A stretch of 37,287 nt of DNA from Clostridiaceae bacterium (GCA_012838385.1 DUPL01000016.1:1-37287), one strand, 5' to 3'; positions 1 through 8,565 are shown, counted from the stretch's first letter. Notes: generated from the sequence alone by a model not told the origin. Made by a program: numbers and translations.

Positions 1-217
1 AACTATGTTTTTTTATACAGGTATGTCTGTAGTGTTATGATACTTGGATTATATTGCATTGTCAAAGTTTTATCAACAACTTTAGTCCGTGAATATAACA
101 CAATATTCTTGTGAGGATTGTGGTATTTGGTTATTCGAGGGTGTTTGTCGGAAAAAGTTAATAAAAACCACCGTAATATACCAAGCAGATATTTTTATTT
201 TTGATAATATTTACATA

Positions 218-245
218 TTGACTATTTTTTAAAGGTGTGAATAAT
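218..245 (+). promoter_or_regulatory. Candidate distal promoter of the 423 gene
   Basis: TTGACT at 218-223 is followed after 16 bases by AATAAT at 240-245, each differing from the sigma-A consensus by one base. It would give a leader of about 170 bases. AT-rich sequence makes chance matches common. Confidence 0.35.
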
Positions 246-351
246 AATAGTGTGAAACTAAATGATATCATGGAGTAGGGAAATAATCATATCAGGATAG
301 TAATAATTATGTGGTGAATAGGTTTTAATTATAAATAATATAAATTAAATA

Positions 352-380
352 TAGACATGCTTTGCAATATATAGTAATAT
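352..380 (+). promoter_or_regulatory. Candidate proximal promoter of the 423 gene
   Basis: TAGACA at 352-357, a 17-base spacer and TAATAT at 375-380. It would place the transcript start about 35 bases before the ATG, just upstream of the strong ribosome site. The -10 match is only four of six. Confidence 0.3.
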
Positions 381-422
381 ATATTTACATAGTTTATCGA
401 AAAATTAAAAGGAGGAAAACAA

Positions 423-1628
423 ATGTTAAAAAAATGTACTGTGTTGGTAATTGCTTTGTGCATGGTATTAGCATTGGTTCCGCTTAGGACACAGGCTGCT
501 GATCCACCACATTCAAAGTCCATGATTTTCAAAGATAATCAGGTTATTAACGGCTCTGTGGCTGCGAGTGGAAACAATATGAAGTCATTGGTATCCGGTG
601 ACGTGTTGAAACTCAAGATATTGGGCAAGGGCGACCCTAATATTGGTATTGATTTTGTCGAGAATATTGATACCTCTACATACAAGATTCTTGCCATGAA
701 GGTCAAGAAAGAGTATGCTGGAGGCGGTTTGGAAGGCGAAATTTTCTATAATGTAAAGGGTCAAGGTGCCGTAGGTGGAAAATCCATTATATTCACATGG
801 GCTGAAGGGACCGATTGGCAGTGGATTTATGTTGACCTGGGTGCTGCTAACGCAGGGGATGTTGGTTTTATCAGGTTCGACCCATACGGTGAGAGTCCTG
901 TAGAAAATACCATGATAACCGTTGCTGGTATTGGATTCTTCAAGACTGTTGATGACATGAATGCATTTGCTGCCACACCAGACGGACAAAACCTCGGCTC
1001 CAACGAAGGAGACAGGGATTTCCCTGTAGAAGTACCTTTTTCAGGAACTGACCTTAATATCGGTATTTGGCTAAATACTGTTTCCGATCCTTCGAAACCA
1101 GGTCACTACTGGATTAGATTCAATGCAGCTGCTCCATTCTATGGAATTAACTTCTACCTGTATGCAAGCAAGAACAATGCAAAGGGTCACTGGGCGCTGT
1201 ACAAGTTTGATACATCTGTTGAACAGACTTTGGCAGGCGAGCCTGTTGCAAGAGAGGATTTGTCGCTTTCTCAAGACACTCATTTGCAAGCAGCGTTCGA
1301 GCCAATGAATCCAGGACAGTATATATTCTATGTTGAACTGGAACCAGACCAGGATCCAGACCCAACAGTATTCTACTATGTTGTTGCTTGTTCCAGCATA
1401 GATGCACCAGAAGGGCTTATTGAGTATGGTTTTAATGGAACAAAAAATCCAGACTATAATGGTCCACTGGTAATGGCAGGAACTGTAATGTTTGTTGAAA
1501 CAGAAGGTGTTAACGATTATCTTATGCCACTTGATGCTGAAAACCCAACAACAGGCGATGTTGGTATCATAGCATACGGATTTGCAGCTCTTGCAGCAGT
1601 TCTGGTAAAGAGAAGAAAAGTTAAATAA
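423..1628 (+). CDS. Secreted protein with NPTTGD sorting-like C-terminus
   Basis: The 401-residue product has a classic signal peptide: a KK charge pair, a hydrophobic core and a cleavage-like site after TQAA near residue 26. The body (about 27-370) is rich in beta-strand-like, aromatic and glycine segments, with a stretch WQWIYVDLG near residue 138 and a repeated style of 'VxGIGFF' strands. That is reminiscent of carbohydrate-binding beta-sandwich folds, but I cannot assign a family. The C-terminus has NPTTGD (about 376-381), a hydrophobic span of about 16 residues and a KRRK tail. This is the layout of a sortase substrate, although the motif is not canonical LPxTG. It may therefore be wall-linked or simply membrane-held. 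The gene stands alone between a promoter region and its own terminator. The start is fixed by AAAGGAGG about six bases upstream of the ATG. Confidence 0.85.
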   Translation: MLKKCTVLVIALCMVLALVPLRTQAADPPHSKSMIFKDNQVINGSVAASGNNMKSLVSGDVLKLKILGKGDPNIGIDFVENIDTSTYKILAMKVKKEYAGGGLEGEIFYNVKGQGAVGGKSIIFTWAEGTDWQWIYVDLGAANAGDVGFIRFDPYGESPVENTMITVAGIGFFKTVDDMNAFAATPDGQNLGSNEGDRDFPVEVPFSGTDLNIGIWLNTVSDPSKPGHYWIRFNAAAPFYGINFYLYASKNNAKGHWALYKFDTSVEQTLAGEPVAREDLSLSQDTHLQAAFEPMNPGQYIFYVELEPDQDPDPTVFYYVVACSSIDAPEGLIEYGFNGTKNPDYNGPLVMAGTVMFVETEGVNDYLMPLDAENPTTGDVGIIAYGFAALAAVLVKRRKVK

Positions 1629-1646
1629 TTTGTGATGCATAAAAAA

Positions 1647-1672
1647 GGCTGGTGCCATACCAGTCTTTTTTT
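1647..1672 (+). terminator. Rho-independent terminator after the secreted protein gene
   Basis: GGCTGGT (1647-1653) pairs with ACCAGTC (1659-1665), including one G-T pair, around a five-base loop. Seven T residues follow directly. It lies 18 bases after the stop codon at 1628. Confidence 0.9.
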
Positions 1673-1975
1673 GGTTTGCGGGGCATGCTGCCCAGATGCC
1701 ACTATGTCAAGTTGGGACGATTGGTTCGTAAAAAAAGGAAAAGGATTCTGAGCTATAAATCACCTTTTTTAGAGAAACGTAGGTTGTGTCTTGTCAATTA
1801 GTGTAAAGTATTTTTCTCTATCAGTATAGCTCTTCCTAAACGAATTACAGAGGCTCTATCCAAAGAAAGCAAAATTGGCTGTTATGCATAGCTGCCCGGT
1901 TGGATAAAATTTCTTTTTATATCCTTAATGGACAATTTTACGAATGTATAGTAAAATCATTTTACTAATCAATGG
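1673..1975. other. Intergenic region with dyad elements
   Basis: I see no coding sequence. Two symmetric elements are visible: an imperfect 20-base dyad centred on TATGCATA at 1877-1896, and a cluster of ATTTTAC/GTAAAAT repeats at 1935-1965 listed separately. I recognise no known riboswitch class on either strand. Confidence 0.4.
1935..1965. promoter_or_regulatory. ATTTTAC repeat cluster with a perfect 7-1-7 inverted repeat
   Basis: ATTTTAC at 1935-1941, GTAAAAT at 1951-1957 and ATTTTAC at 1959-1965. The last two form a perfect 7-1-7 hyphenated palindrome (GTAAAAT-C-ATTTTAC) eleven bases before the next Shine-Dalgarno sequence. The 7-1-7 geometry is that of Fur/PerR/Zur-type boxes, but the sequence differs from the Bacillus consensus forms. 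An operator role is inferred only. Confidence 0.4.
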
Positions 1976-2005
1976 AAGGAGGTTATGCTACACGTCTGTA
2001 GCTGA
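1976..2005 (+). other. Orphan Shine-Dalgarno with tiny overlapping ORFs
   Basis: AAGGAGG at 1976-1982 is the best ribosome site in the neighbourhood. The only ATG close to it (1985) opens a six-codon frame ending TGA at 2003-2005, with just two bases of spacing. A second five-codon frame begins with ATG at 2010. The annotated downstream gene cannot begin near this site because its frame has a TAG at 1999-2001. It may be a leader peptide, re-initiation signal or the scar of an indel. Confidence 0.35.
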
Positions 2006-2019
2006 CAGTATGCGTAGTC

Positions 2020-2460
2020 TTGGATAAGGATATGGACAATATGAAATACGCTGGTTTGGCAAAAGAGATAGAAGAGCTATTAGTTGCGTTATCAGAACAT
2101 TACAGTAAGCCCTGTGGGGGAGAGAGTCAGGAGAAGAAGGTTTATGACAAACCGGATATGCTTGAAGTGAACAAAGTCCAGTACAACAAATTTAAGACTA
2201 TAATTTCTTTTATTCAAATTATTTCAGACAATGATAATGATATTATTCAATACCAGTTTGGCAAGGACGGACTTGATGTGAATGTGGAATGGAAAACCCC
2301 ATCACTTTACCTGTCAAGTTACGACCGAACCATTGAACTGTTTTCCAGAGTTCTTTTGTTGGCAGATTCTGTCAAAGTTTGTATTACTGGATTGGATGAG
2401 ATGTCTGTCTGTTTTAAAATTTGCAATGTAATGCGAAAGGTAGAGAAGTCTGAAGAATGA
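2020..2460 (+). CDS. Unknown protein, first gene of the CYTH operon
   Basis: The product is up to 146 residues, soluble, acidic, without signal peptide or membrane span, and I do not recognise a family. The first part (to about 55) is charged and helix-like (KEIEELLVALSEHY). The second (60-140) alternates beta-like and hydrophobic segments (IISFIQIISD, VKVCITGLDEMSVCF), suggesting a small alpha/beta domain. The start is uncertain: TTG at 2020 has no ribosome site, ATG at 2032 is too close to AAGGA (2026-2030), and ATG at 2041 lies ten bases from it. The stop overlaps the ATG of the CYTH gene as ATGA at 2457-2460, so the two are almost certainly translated together and may act on the same phosphorylated substrate. 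That functional link is inference. Confidence 0.65.
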   Translation: MDKDMDNMKYAGLAKEIEELLVALSEHYSKPCGGESQEKKVYDKPDMLEVNKVQYNKFKTIISFIQIISDNDNDIIQYQFGKDGLDVNVEWKTPSLYLSSYDRTIELFSRVLLLADSVKVCITGLDEMSVCFKICNVMRKVEKSEE

Positions 2461-3035
2461 AAGAGTTGGAGTACAAATTTTTAGTAGACAAGGAGTTTTT
2501 CAACAAAGCGCAGGAAACTCTGAAACGGAAGTACAAGAAAATCTCTGTTAATGTAATAGAGCAGGCAAATTACTATTATGATAACGACAACTTTGAGTTG
2601 CGAAAAAGCGGAATTACTATTAGAATACGGCACAAGGACGGTGCTTTGAAGTTGCAGGTAAAAAAGCATTTAAAGACCGACAAGAGATATTCCCTGTGTT
2701 ACGAAGAAGAGAGAAGTGTTGATATGGTTTACGGCTCCATAACTGTAGAGGGGAAGAGGTACGATCTTAAGGGTGTACTTCACACAAGGAGGACAAGATA
2801 TGTCATTGACGACGGTATAAGGGTTGAATTTGACATTAGCAGTTATCTGGGGCATGAGGATTATGAAATTGAGATTGAGTTCTTAATGAAAAGAATTGAT
2901 GATGTCAAGAAGATGATTGAAATGCTTGACCTTCCATTGAATAAGAGGGGGAAAGGAAAAGCTTCTCGATTCTTTGAAGCATTAAAGAGCATGAGAGATA
3001 AGAATTATGATATGACAAAACCGAAGGAAATTTGA
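2457..3035 (+). CDS. CYTH-domain (triphosphate tunnel metalloenzyme) protein
   Basis: The 192-residue soluble protein begins with the family signature ExExK (E3, E5, K7 in MKELEYKF). It continues with the alternating charged beta-strands that build the tunnel: ITIRIRHKDG near 53-62, LKLQVKKH near 64-71, YEEERSV near 82-88, RTRYVIDD near 110-117, RVEFDIS near 121-127 and YEIEIEFL near 136-143. The family includes thiamine triphosphatase, inorganic triphosphatase and class IV adenylate cyclase. Length matches small bacterial inorganic/thiamine triphosphatases, but the substrate cannot be read from sequence. A basic tail (KRGKGKASRF) follows. It is translationally coupled to the unknown gene before it (ATGA overlap), and its stop codon sits in the loop of its own terminator hairpin. 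Confidence 0.85.
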   Translation: MKELEYKFLVDKEFFNKAQETLKRKYKKISVNVIEQANYYYDNDNFELRKSGITIRIRHKDGALKLQVKKHLKTDKRYSLCYEEERSVDMVYGSITVEGKRYDLKGVLHTRRTRYVIDDGIRVEFDISSYLGHEDYEIEIEFLMKRIDDVKKMIEMLDLPLNKRGKGKASRFFEALKSMRDKNYDMTKPKEI

Positions 3036-3049
3036 AATCCTTCGGTTTT
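3017..3049 (+). terminator. Hairpin containing the CYTH stop codon
   Basis: AAAACCGAAGGA (3017-3028) pairs perfectly over twelve bases with TCCTTCGGTTTT (3038-3049). The nine-base loop holds the TGA stop (3033-3035). The U tract is only four bases and is part of the stem. Because A-rich sequence precedes it, it could work in either direction. Confidence 0.65.
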
Positions 3050-3168
3050 GCTAATGGGCAATTTGGGTTAAAATGGAAATGGTTTTGAGTGTTTTATCTT
3101 TTGTATATTAATTACCCGTACATTATATATTTCGCCAATTCTATTCAAAGAATCGGGGTAGCTTGAGG

Positions 3169-3195
3169 GCCTTTTCACGAAAAGGCTTCTTTTTG
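3169..3195 (+). terminator. Second terminator-like hairpin before the 3225 gene
   Basis: GCCTTTT (3169-3175) and AAAAGGC (3180-3186) enclose a four-base loop and are followed by TTCTTTTT. It probably ends read-through from the CYTH operon and insulates the next gene. Confidence 0.65.
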
Positions 3196-3224
3196 TATAT
3201 ATTATGAGTATAGTAGAATAAGGT

Positions 3225-3845
3225 ATGAGAAGTGAGAGAATGACGGACGAGGAATTGGAAAGGCAGTTAAGATTCATACTAAAACAGATTAATGAAAACG
3301 TAAATGTATTGGAAGATTATATAGATGAAATAAAGGATGATGAGGAACTGGCAGAGTTATTTACTGCCGTGAGTGGAAAAACGCTGGAGGAGATAATAGA
3401 GGAACAGAATGAGTCGGACAGAAGAAGAACTGAAGAGTCAAGAGGTTATTATGAAAAGTTGAAGCAGTACATGGATGAGAAAAACTGGACGTACAGGTCT
3501 ATTGATGATGATATGATTCTTGTGGTTTGCTTTGGGCTTTCAAATGTTGTTGTAAATGTTTTTGTAATTATCGAGCCTATTTCACAGACGGTAACAATAA
3601 ATACAGTGTTGCCATATGAAATAAAAGATGGGAATGAAGATGCGTTGAAAATAATGCTGGCAGAGTTCAACTCTACTTGCAGGTTCGGCTCTTTTGTTTT
3701 TGATGATGAGACTGGCTGTTTGGCCTACTATTACTCCTGGTGTTTTTTTAGACAAAATTTTGTAAAGGAAGTTTTTGAGAATTACCTTTATGCTTGCCTG
3801 ATACCGCCGGATGATTACGCAGAAATAATTAATGGGATTATTTGA
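3225..3845 (+). CDS. Unknown protein, possibly YbjN-like
   Basis: The 206-residue soluble, strongly acidic protein has a charged helical first third (to about 75, with RRTEESRGYYEKLKQYM). A globular second part follows in which beta-strands dominate (MILVVCFGLSNVVVNVFVIIEP at about 101-122, QTVTINTVLP, FGSFVFDDETGCLAYYYSWCF), and it ends in a helix. The 'short peptide carrying weak sensory strands, then one long helix' order resembles the YbjN / type III secretion chaperone-like fold, but that is a visual impression. No catalytic motif or membrane span is seen. GTGAGAGAATG-like purine sequence surrounds the start, and ATG at 3240 is an alternative that has GAGTGAGAGA before it. It stands between a terminator and a small gene on the same strand. 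Confidence 0.6.
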   Translation: MRSERMTDEELERQLRFILKQINENVNVLEDYIDEIKDDEELAELFTAVSGKTLEEIIEEQNESDRRRTEESRGYYEKLKQYMDEKNWTYRSIDDDMILVVCFGLSNVVVNVFVIIEPISQTVTINTVLPYEIKDGNEDALKIMLAEFNSTCRFGSFVFDDETGCLAYYYSWCFFRQNFVKEVFENYLYACLIPPDDYAEIINGII

Positions 3846-3904
3846 AATGTTTTTGTGGTATCAAATAGCTGTTATTGAGAATAATATATTACGGGGTGTT
3901 CTAA

Positions 3905-4081
3905 ATGTTTTTTGGCATGTTTTCAGGAATTGACGAGCTGCTTGCTCAGGATACGTCAAGCTATCAACTTTTTCATTCGCTTCCGAAAGAGATGCAGGAG
4001 AAAATAGTTGAGCATGACTTCACCTCCTTTTATGAACTAAACAGGTTTGTTCAGAAGAACAGACACAAATTCAAGGGTTAG
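3905..4081 (+). CDS. Small unknown protein (58 residues)
   Basis: An ATG at 3905 preceded by GGGGTG (3893-3898) opens a 58-codon frame ending TAG at 4079-4081. The product starts MFFGMFSGIDELLAQD and has an amphipathic, charged composition with helix-friendly segments (LPKEMQEKIVEHDF) and a basic end (RFVQKNRHKFKG). There is no signal peptide or membrane span. A strong terminator starts seven bases after the stop, which supports a real gene. I do not recognise the family. Composition suggests a small cytoplasmic adaptor or regulator, but nothing specific can be claimed. Confidence 0.6.
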   Translation: MFFGMFSGIDELLAQDTSSYQLFHSLPKEMQEKIVEHDFTSFYELNRFVQKNRHKFKG

Positions 4082-4087
4082 CAGACG

Positions 4088-4122
4088 CATGCGCATTGGT
4101 ACTTGCCAGTGCGCATGTTTTT
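4088..4122 (+). terminator. Strong rho-independent terminator
   Basis: CATGCGCATTGG (4088-4099) pairs with CCAGTGCGCATG (4106-4117) over twelve bases with one G-T pair. A five-T run follows. It separates the small 3905 gene from the c-di-GMP gene. Confidence 0.92.
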
Positions 4123-4190
4123 ATTGCCGTACATGAATATAAGTTATATACGAGCTTCTTATAGTTTCTGATAATTCTATTACTAAAGTG

Positions 4191-4219
4191 TTGCCATACT
4201 ATTAAGAATGTGATATAGT
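4191..4219 (+). promoter_or_regulatory. Sigma-A promoter of the GGDEF/HD-GYP gene
   Basis: TTGCCA (4191-4196), a 17-base spacer, and TATAGT (4214-4219) preceded by TGA, i.e. an extended -10. The predicted start near 4226 leaves a leader of about 30 bases. No c-di-GMP riboswitch fits in this leader. Confidence 0.65.
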
Positions 4220-4255
4220 CTATAATAATATCATTAAAAAAACGAAGGAATCAAG

Positions 4256-6901
4256 ATGAAAATTACGAAGAAGATTGTACGGGCGGTCTTTATTCCGATT
4301 TTGTTGATGTTGTCAGCAGTACTGATATTAATAATATTGTTATCGATGCACGCAGTGAACCAACAGCGCCAGAAGCAAAACAGCGCCATTGGCAATGCAA
4401 GGGATTTTATGGAGAGAGCAATGCAACACTTATACCATAATGCGGTTGTTCTTTCCACAAATGGAAATGCCTATGGACATGTTTCGGGTGGTGATGATAA
4501 TATTATTGAGGTTATTGAAGAAAGTGGAGCGGACTGTGTCTGTTTTGTATCGAGCACAAATGTGTATGAGCGATATTTTGATACTAGTGTTGAAGATTTG
4601 GGCAATGATGAAAACGTTAAGAGTTTCATGCGATCCGAAAAGGATACCGACATAAAATTCATAAGAGGCAAACCATTTATTCTTGCAAAGGCAAGTTACG
4701 AGGATAACCAATTTGATTACATATTACTGGCAAGAGAGATGGACAAATTATTCTTAAATGAACTTGACAGGATAATTGATGGAAAAACGACAGTAATACC
4801 ATCTGCAGAAAATGATAGTGAAAAATATATACTGGAGCTTTCTGAGGCGGCCGCTCTTAAAATCGATATGGATAATGGCAGGGAGCTGCAAGTTGCAATA
4901 ATTGCTCTTTCAGTGTTTGTTGTATTGGTTGTGCCATTAAGTGTTGTGCTTCTTTGGTATGTAAACAGGTACATTAATAAACCGATATTGGCACTGACAG
5001 ACAAGATAAGGGGGATTTCATATTCGGATAAAGGTGAAACTTATGAAGAGACATACTGTGATGATGAGGAGTTTCTGGAACTTATATATACAATAGACAG
5101 TCTGATTACAACAAACTCTAATATATTGGACAGGTTGAGAAAAGGCGATGCGGAACTGAGGCTTATTCTGGACACTGTTGTTGAATGCATCCTGGGCCTT
5201 GATTTGGAAGGCAACATAACTTATTGCAACAAGCGCTGTTTGAACATGCTGGGATATGACTGTTTTACTGAAATCTTGGGTAGGAATATAAAGGAGATAA
5301 CAGGCAAGGATATTCAATTTTATGAAAACAACCAGCCAAATATATGCCGCTTTAGCGGCAAAGATGAGACATTGGAAGTGGAACTTTACCGTTATCCTAA
5401 AATTGAAGATAACAGGATTGTTGGATACGTTGTTGCGATTATTGATATTACAGAAAAGAGGAAAATGGAACACGAGCTTACTGAAAGCCAAAGAAGCACC
5501 GAATTCCTTTTGACGAACATAATGGGGATGGTATATAGATGCAGACATGATGAAAACTGGACCGTGCTATATGTATCGGAAGGGTGTTACAAGCTCACAG
5601 GATACAAGGCTGAAAGTTTTATTAACAACAGAGATGTCACTTTGAACGATATTATTGCTAAACCCTTCCGGGAGAGAATCAGGCAGCGGTATGAAATTGT
5701 ACTTGCCAACAGGGAAGTGTTCCGCGAGGAGTACATAATTGTAACAGCGGATGGTAGTGAAAAATGGGTGCTGGAACAGGGACAGGGAGTTTATGACGAT
5801 GAAGGCAATGTAGTTGCCATTGAGGGATTGATAATAGATATATCTGATCAAAAAGCAAGAGAAAAGGAAATTGAGTATCTCAGCTATCATGATGCGTTGA
5901 CAGGAGTGTACAACCGTATCTATTTGGATAGGGAAAAGAAGAGATTGATGGAATCGGACATGCATCCGATTTCTGTCATAGTTGGGGATATAGACGGTCT
6001 AAAATTTATTAATGATGCATTTGGACATGCTGTAGGAGACGAGCTAATTAAACGTACAGCAAACATACTGAAAAGCTGTCTGAGAGAAGGAGATGTCATA
6101 GCGAGGGTTGGAGGAGATGAATTCAACATCCTTCTTCCCAAAACGGATGAATCTGAAGCACACAGGATAATGAAGAATATGCAGAGGGAAATAAAGAAAT
6201 TCAGTAGTGAGAACATGAGGCTGTACAATTTTACTGTGTCGCTGGGTTATTCGACCAAGTATACCAGGGAAGATAATCTAAACGATTGCATAAAGCAGGC
6301 TGACGAGTACATGTATAAAAGAAAACTTTTGGAGCGCCACAGCTCTCACAGTGCAGTTATTGCATCCATGAGGGAAACCATGAATGCAAGGGGTATAGAA
6401 ACAGAAGAGCACTGCAGAAGGCTTGCTGATTTGTCAAGAGAAATGGGTATGGCTATGGATCTTTCTGAAAAGGAAGTGAATGAGCTTGTGCTTTTATCAT
6501 CATTGCATGATATTGGCAAGGTGGGTATTAATGATGCAATAGTAAAAAAGGCAACAACCATGACCAATGAAGAATTTGAAGAGATGAAAAAACATCCCAT
6601 GATTGGATACAGAATTGCCATGGCAACCCACGAGCTGCAGTCGATTGCGCCATACATTCTTACACACCACGAAAGATGGGACGGGCTAGGCTATCCCCAG
6701 GGACTTAAAGGCGAAGAAATACCCAAAGCCTCCAGAATATTTTCAGTACTTGTCGCATACGATGTGCTGACCTGCGGAAGACCTTATAAACAGCCTGTCT
6801 CAAAAGAAGAGGCATTGAAAGAAATAGAAGAAAATGCGGGACTTCAGTTCGATCCCGCAATAGCAAAAATATTTGTTGATTGGATGAGAAAACAACATTA
6901 G
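4256..6901 (+). CDS. Membrane PAS-PAS-GGDEF-HD-GYP c-di-GMP enzyme
   Basis: An 881-residue sensor enzyme. Membrane spans lie at about 10-32 and 217-237 and enclose an extracytoplasmic sensing region of roughly 185 residues. A HAMP-like linker is followed by PAS 1 (about 300-405), PAS 2 with a PAC tail (about 418-535), GGDEF (about 545-700) and HD-GYP (about 715-881). The cyclase active site is intact (GGDEF at 619-623), and an inhibitory-site RxxD (610-613) sits exactly five residues before it. The phosphodiesterase motifs HDIGK (751-755) and [11 protein letters not shown] (804-814) are also intact. The protein could therefore both make and degrade c-di-GMP, with the balance set by the sensors. 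The site DVLTCGRPY replaces the more usual DALTSDRPY. It is monocistronic with its own promoter, and its stop overlaps the convergent fhs stop by four bases. The signal sensed is unknown. Confidence 0.95.
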   Translation: MKITKKIVRAVFIPILLMLSAVLILIILLSMHAVNQQRQKQNSAIGNARDFMERAMQHLYHNAVVLSTNGNAYGHVSGGDDNIIEVIEESGADCVCFVSSTNVYERYFDTSVEDLGNDENVKSFMRSEKDTDIKFIRGKPFILAKASYEDNQFDYILLAREMDKLFLNELDRIIDGKTTVIPSAENDSEKYILELSEAAALKIDMDNGRELQVAIIALSVFVVLVVPLSVVLLWYVNRYINKPILALTDKIRGISYSDKGETYEETYCDDEEFLELIYTIDSLITTNSNILDRLRKGDAELRLILDTVVECILGLDLEGNITYCNKRCLNMLGYDCFTEILGRNIKEITGKDIQFYENNQPNICRFSGKDETLEVELYRYPKIEDNRIVGYVVAIIDITEKRKMEHELTESQRSTEFLLTNIMGMVYRCRHDENWTVLYVSEGCYKLTGYKAESFINNRDVTLNDIIAKPFRERIRQRYEIVLANREVFREEYIIVTADGSEKWVLEQGQGVYDDEGNVVAIEGLIIDISDQKAREKEIEYLSYHDALTGVYNRIYLDREKKRLMESDMHPISVIVGDIDGLKFINDAFGHAVGDELIKRTANILKSCLREGDVIARVGGDEFNILLPKTDESEAHRIMKNMQREIKKFSSENMRLYNFTVSLGYSTKYTREDNLNDCIKQADEYMYKRKLLERHSSHSAVIASMRETMNARGIETEEHCRRLADLSREMGMAMDLSEKEVNELVLLSSLHDIGKVGINDAIVKKATTMTNEEFEEMKKHPMIGYRIAMATHELQSIAPYILTHHERWDGLGYPQGLKGEEIPKASRIFSVLVAYDVLTCGRPYKQPVSKEEALKEIEENAGLQFDPAIAKIFVDWMRKQH

Positions 6902-8532
6902 AAAAGTCCGAAAATAGTTCCATCTTCCTTAATATCAAGATATGCTGCTGCAGGTTTTTTAGGAAGTCCTGGCATTGTCAATATGTTACCAGTTTGCACA
7001 ACAATAAAACCTGCACCGGCAGACACTCTAACATCTGAAACCGTTATTTCAAAATTTTTAGGTCTTGTCAACAGTTTTGGATTGTCCGACAATGAATACT
7101 GGGTCTTGGCCATGCATACAGGCAGGTTTGAATAGCCCAGTTCTTCAATTGTGTTTATTTCTTCTTGAGCCTTTGGTGTGTATACTACACCTTTTGCTCC
7201 ATATATTTTACTGCATATGGTTTCTATTTTCTCTTTTATTGAAATATTATCGTCATACAGGAGCTTGAATTTGCTATTGGTTTCAGCAAGTTCTACAATT
7301 TTTTCAGCAAGTTTTATTCCGCCTTTTCCGCCATCTGCATGCAATGTGCATATTTCTGCATCCACTCCCAGATTGCTGCAATAGTTAACAATGCTTCTTG
7401 TGTCATCTTCGCTGTCGTTTGCAAAGTGATTTATTGCAACAATTGCTGGAACTCCAAAGCTCTGAATGTTCTCTATGTGTTTGCCGAGATTATCAAGGCC
7501 TTTTTCAATGTCGCCGTTTCCATGGTGCTTGAGTGCTCTTACCGTTGCAACTATAACTGCGGCGGAAGGTTTTAGGTTTGCTTTCCTGCACTTAATATTG
7601 AAGAATTTCTCAGCTCCAAGATCTGCTCCGAACCCTGCTTCAGTTATAACGTAGTCTGCGGTTTTAAGACCCAGCTTGGTTGCTATGACGCTGTTGCAGC
7701 CATGGGCAATATTGGCAAAAGGACCGCCATGCATTAGGGCGGGAGTGTTCTCGGTGGTTTGTACAAGGTTTGGTTTGATAGCATCTTTTAAAATGAGAGC
7801 CATTGCGCCTTGGACATTCAAGTCTCTTGCGGTAATTGGCTTGTTGCTGTTTGTAAAGGCAACAATCATTCTTCCAAGTCTATCTTTCAAATCTGTAAGG
7901 CTTTCAGAAAGACACAGGATTGCCATTACTTCAGTCGCCACTGTAAGGATGAAGCTGTCCTGTCTGGGAATACCATCCTTTGTGCCACCAAGGCCGAGAA
8001 CTATGTTTCTTAAAGCTCTGTCGTTCATGTCAATACATCTTTTATGTATTACACGATTGACATTGATGTCAAGTTCATTACCTTGATAGATATGATTGTC
8101 AATGACTGCTGCAAGCAGGTTGTTTGCAGCGGTAATAGCGTGCAGATCGCCTGTAAAATGCAAGTTTATGTCTTCCATGGGTAACACTTGGGAGTATCCT
8201 CCGCCCGTTGCTCCTCCCTTTATTCCCATGGTTGGGCCAAGAGAAGGCTCTCTGAGGGCAATGACGGTTTTCTTTCCAATCAGATTCATAGCCTGGCCCA
8301 AACCTACAGTAATTGTTGTTTTTCCTTCTCCTGCAGGTGTAGGGTTTATAGACGTAACCAGTATCAACTTGCCATCCTTGTTGTCCTTGGATTTTTTTAT
8401 ATATTCCTGGGAAATTTTCGCTTTGTATCTGCCATACAGCTCAAGGTCAGATTCCTTTATGCCTATGGATTCTGCTACTGATGTTATTGGTTTTAATTTG
8501 GTGCTTTGAGCAATTTGAATGTCAGTCAACAT
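6898..8532 (-). CDS. fhs: Formate-tetrahydrofolate ligase
   Basis: Fhs joins formate to tetrahydrofolate with ATP to give 10-formyl-THF. It feeds one-carbon metabolism, purine synthesis and, where present, the Wood-Ljungdahl methyl branch. The 544-residue cytoplasmic protein is close to the usual 555-560. It shows the P-loop segment TPAGEGKTT (about 67-75), [23 protein letters not shown]-type substrate loop (about 94-116, starting [14 protein letters not shown]), the [14 protein letters not shown]-like loop ([17 protein letters not shown] near 261-277), [15 protein letters not shown] (about 289-303) and the conserved end [10 protein letters not shown]. The ATG at 8532 has AAAGGAG upstream. 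A near-consensus promoter overlaps the 3' end of the MATE gene, so it is separately transcribed. No folD or fchA gene is visible nearby, so the pathway context lies elsewhere. Confidence 0.97.
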   Translation of the reverse strand: MLTDIQIAQSTKLKPITSVAESIGIKESDLELYGRYKAKISQEYIKKSKDNKDGKLILVTSINPTPAGEGKTTITVGLGQAMNLIGKKTVIALREPSLGPTMGIKGGATGGGYSQVLPMEDINLHFTGDLHAITAANNLLAAVIDNHIYQGNELDINVNRVIHKRCIDMNDRALRNIVLGLGGTKDGIPRQDSFILTVATEVMAILCLSESLTDLKDRLGRMIVAFTNSNKPITARDLNVQGAMALILKDAIKPNLVQTTENTPALMHGGPFANIAHGCNSVIATKLGLKTADYVITEAGFGADLGAEKFFNIKCRKANLKPSAAVIVATVRALKHHGNGDIEKGLDNLGKHIENIQSFGVPAIVAINHFANDSEDDTRSIVNYCSNLGVDAEICTLHADGGKGGIKLAEKIVELAETNSKFKLLYDDNISIKEKIETICSKIYGAKGVVYTPKAQEEINTIEELGYSNLPVCMAKTQYSLSDNPKLLTRPKNFEITVSDVRVSAGAGFIVVQTGNILTMPGLPKKPAAAYLDIKEDGTIFGLF

Positions 8533-8565
8533 TGATGTACTCCTTTAATTATATTTTAGCTACAT

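Larger units (their letters stand above)
1..422. other. AT-rich intergenic leader
   Basis: No convincing coding sequence is visible in this very AT-rich stretch. It ends in a strong ribosome site (AAAGGAGG at about 409-416) that serves the secreted protein starting at 423. Two sigma-A-like promoter candidates pointing at that gene are listed separately. An open minus-strand frame at 329-532 looks like low-complexity shadow and is not called. Confidence 0.5.

Noticed and set aside
1071-1658. Long minus-strand frame (195 codons) opposite the secreted protein gene
   Set aside because: It is rich in Cys, Trp and His without domain features and lies wholly antisense to a gene with signal peptide and sorting-like tail.
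1673-1975. Possible c-di-GMP or other riboswitch before the 2020 gene
   Set aside because: I looked for GEMM-I, GEMM-II and other common cores and did not find their conserved blocks. Only dyad repeats were seen.
4234-4711. Minus-strand frames across the 5' part of the c-di-GMP gene
   Set aside because: These are shadows of the well-supported GGDEF/HD-GYP frame, without ribosome sites or recognisable domains.
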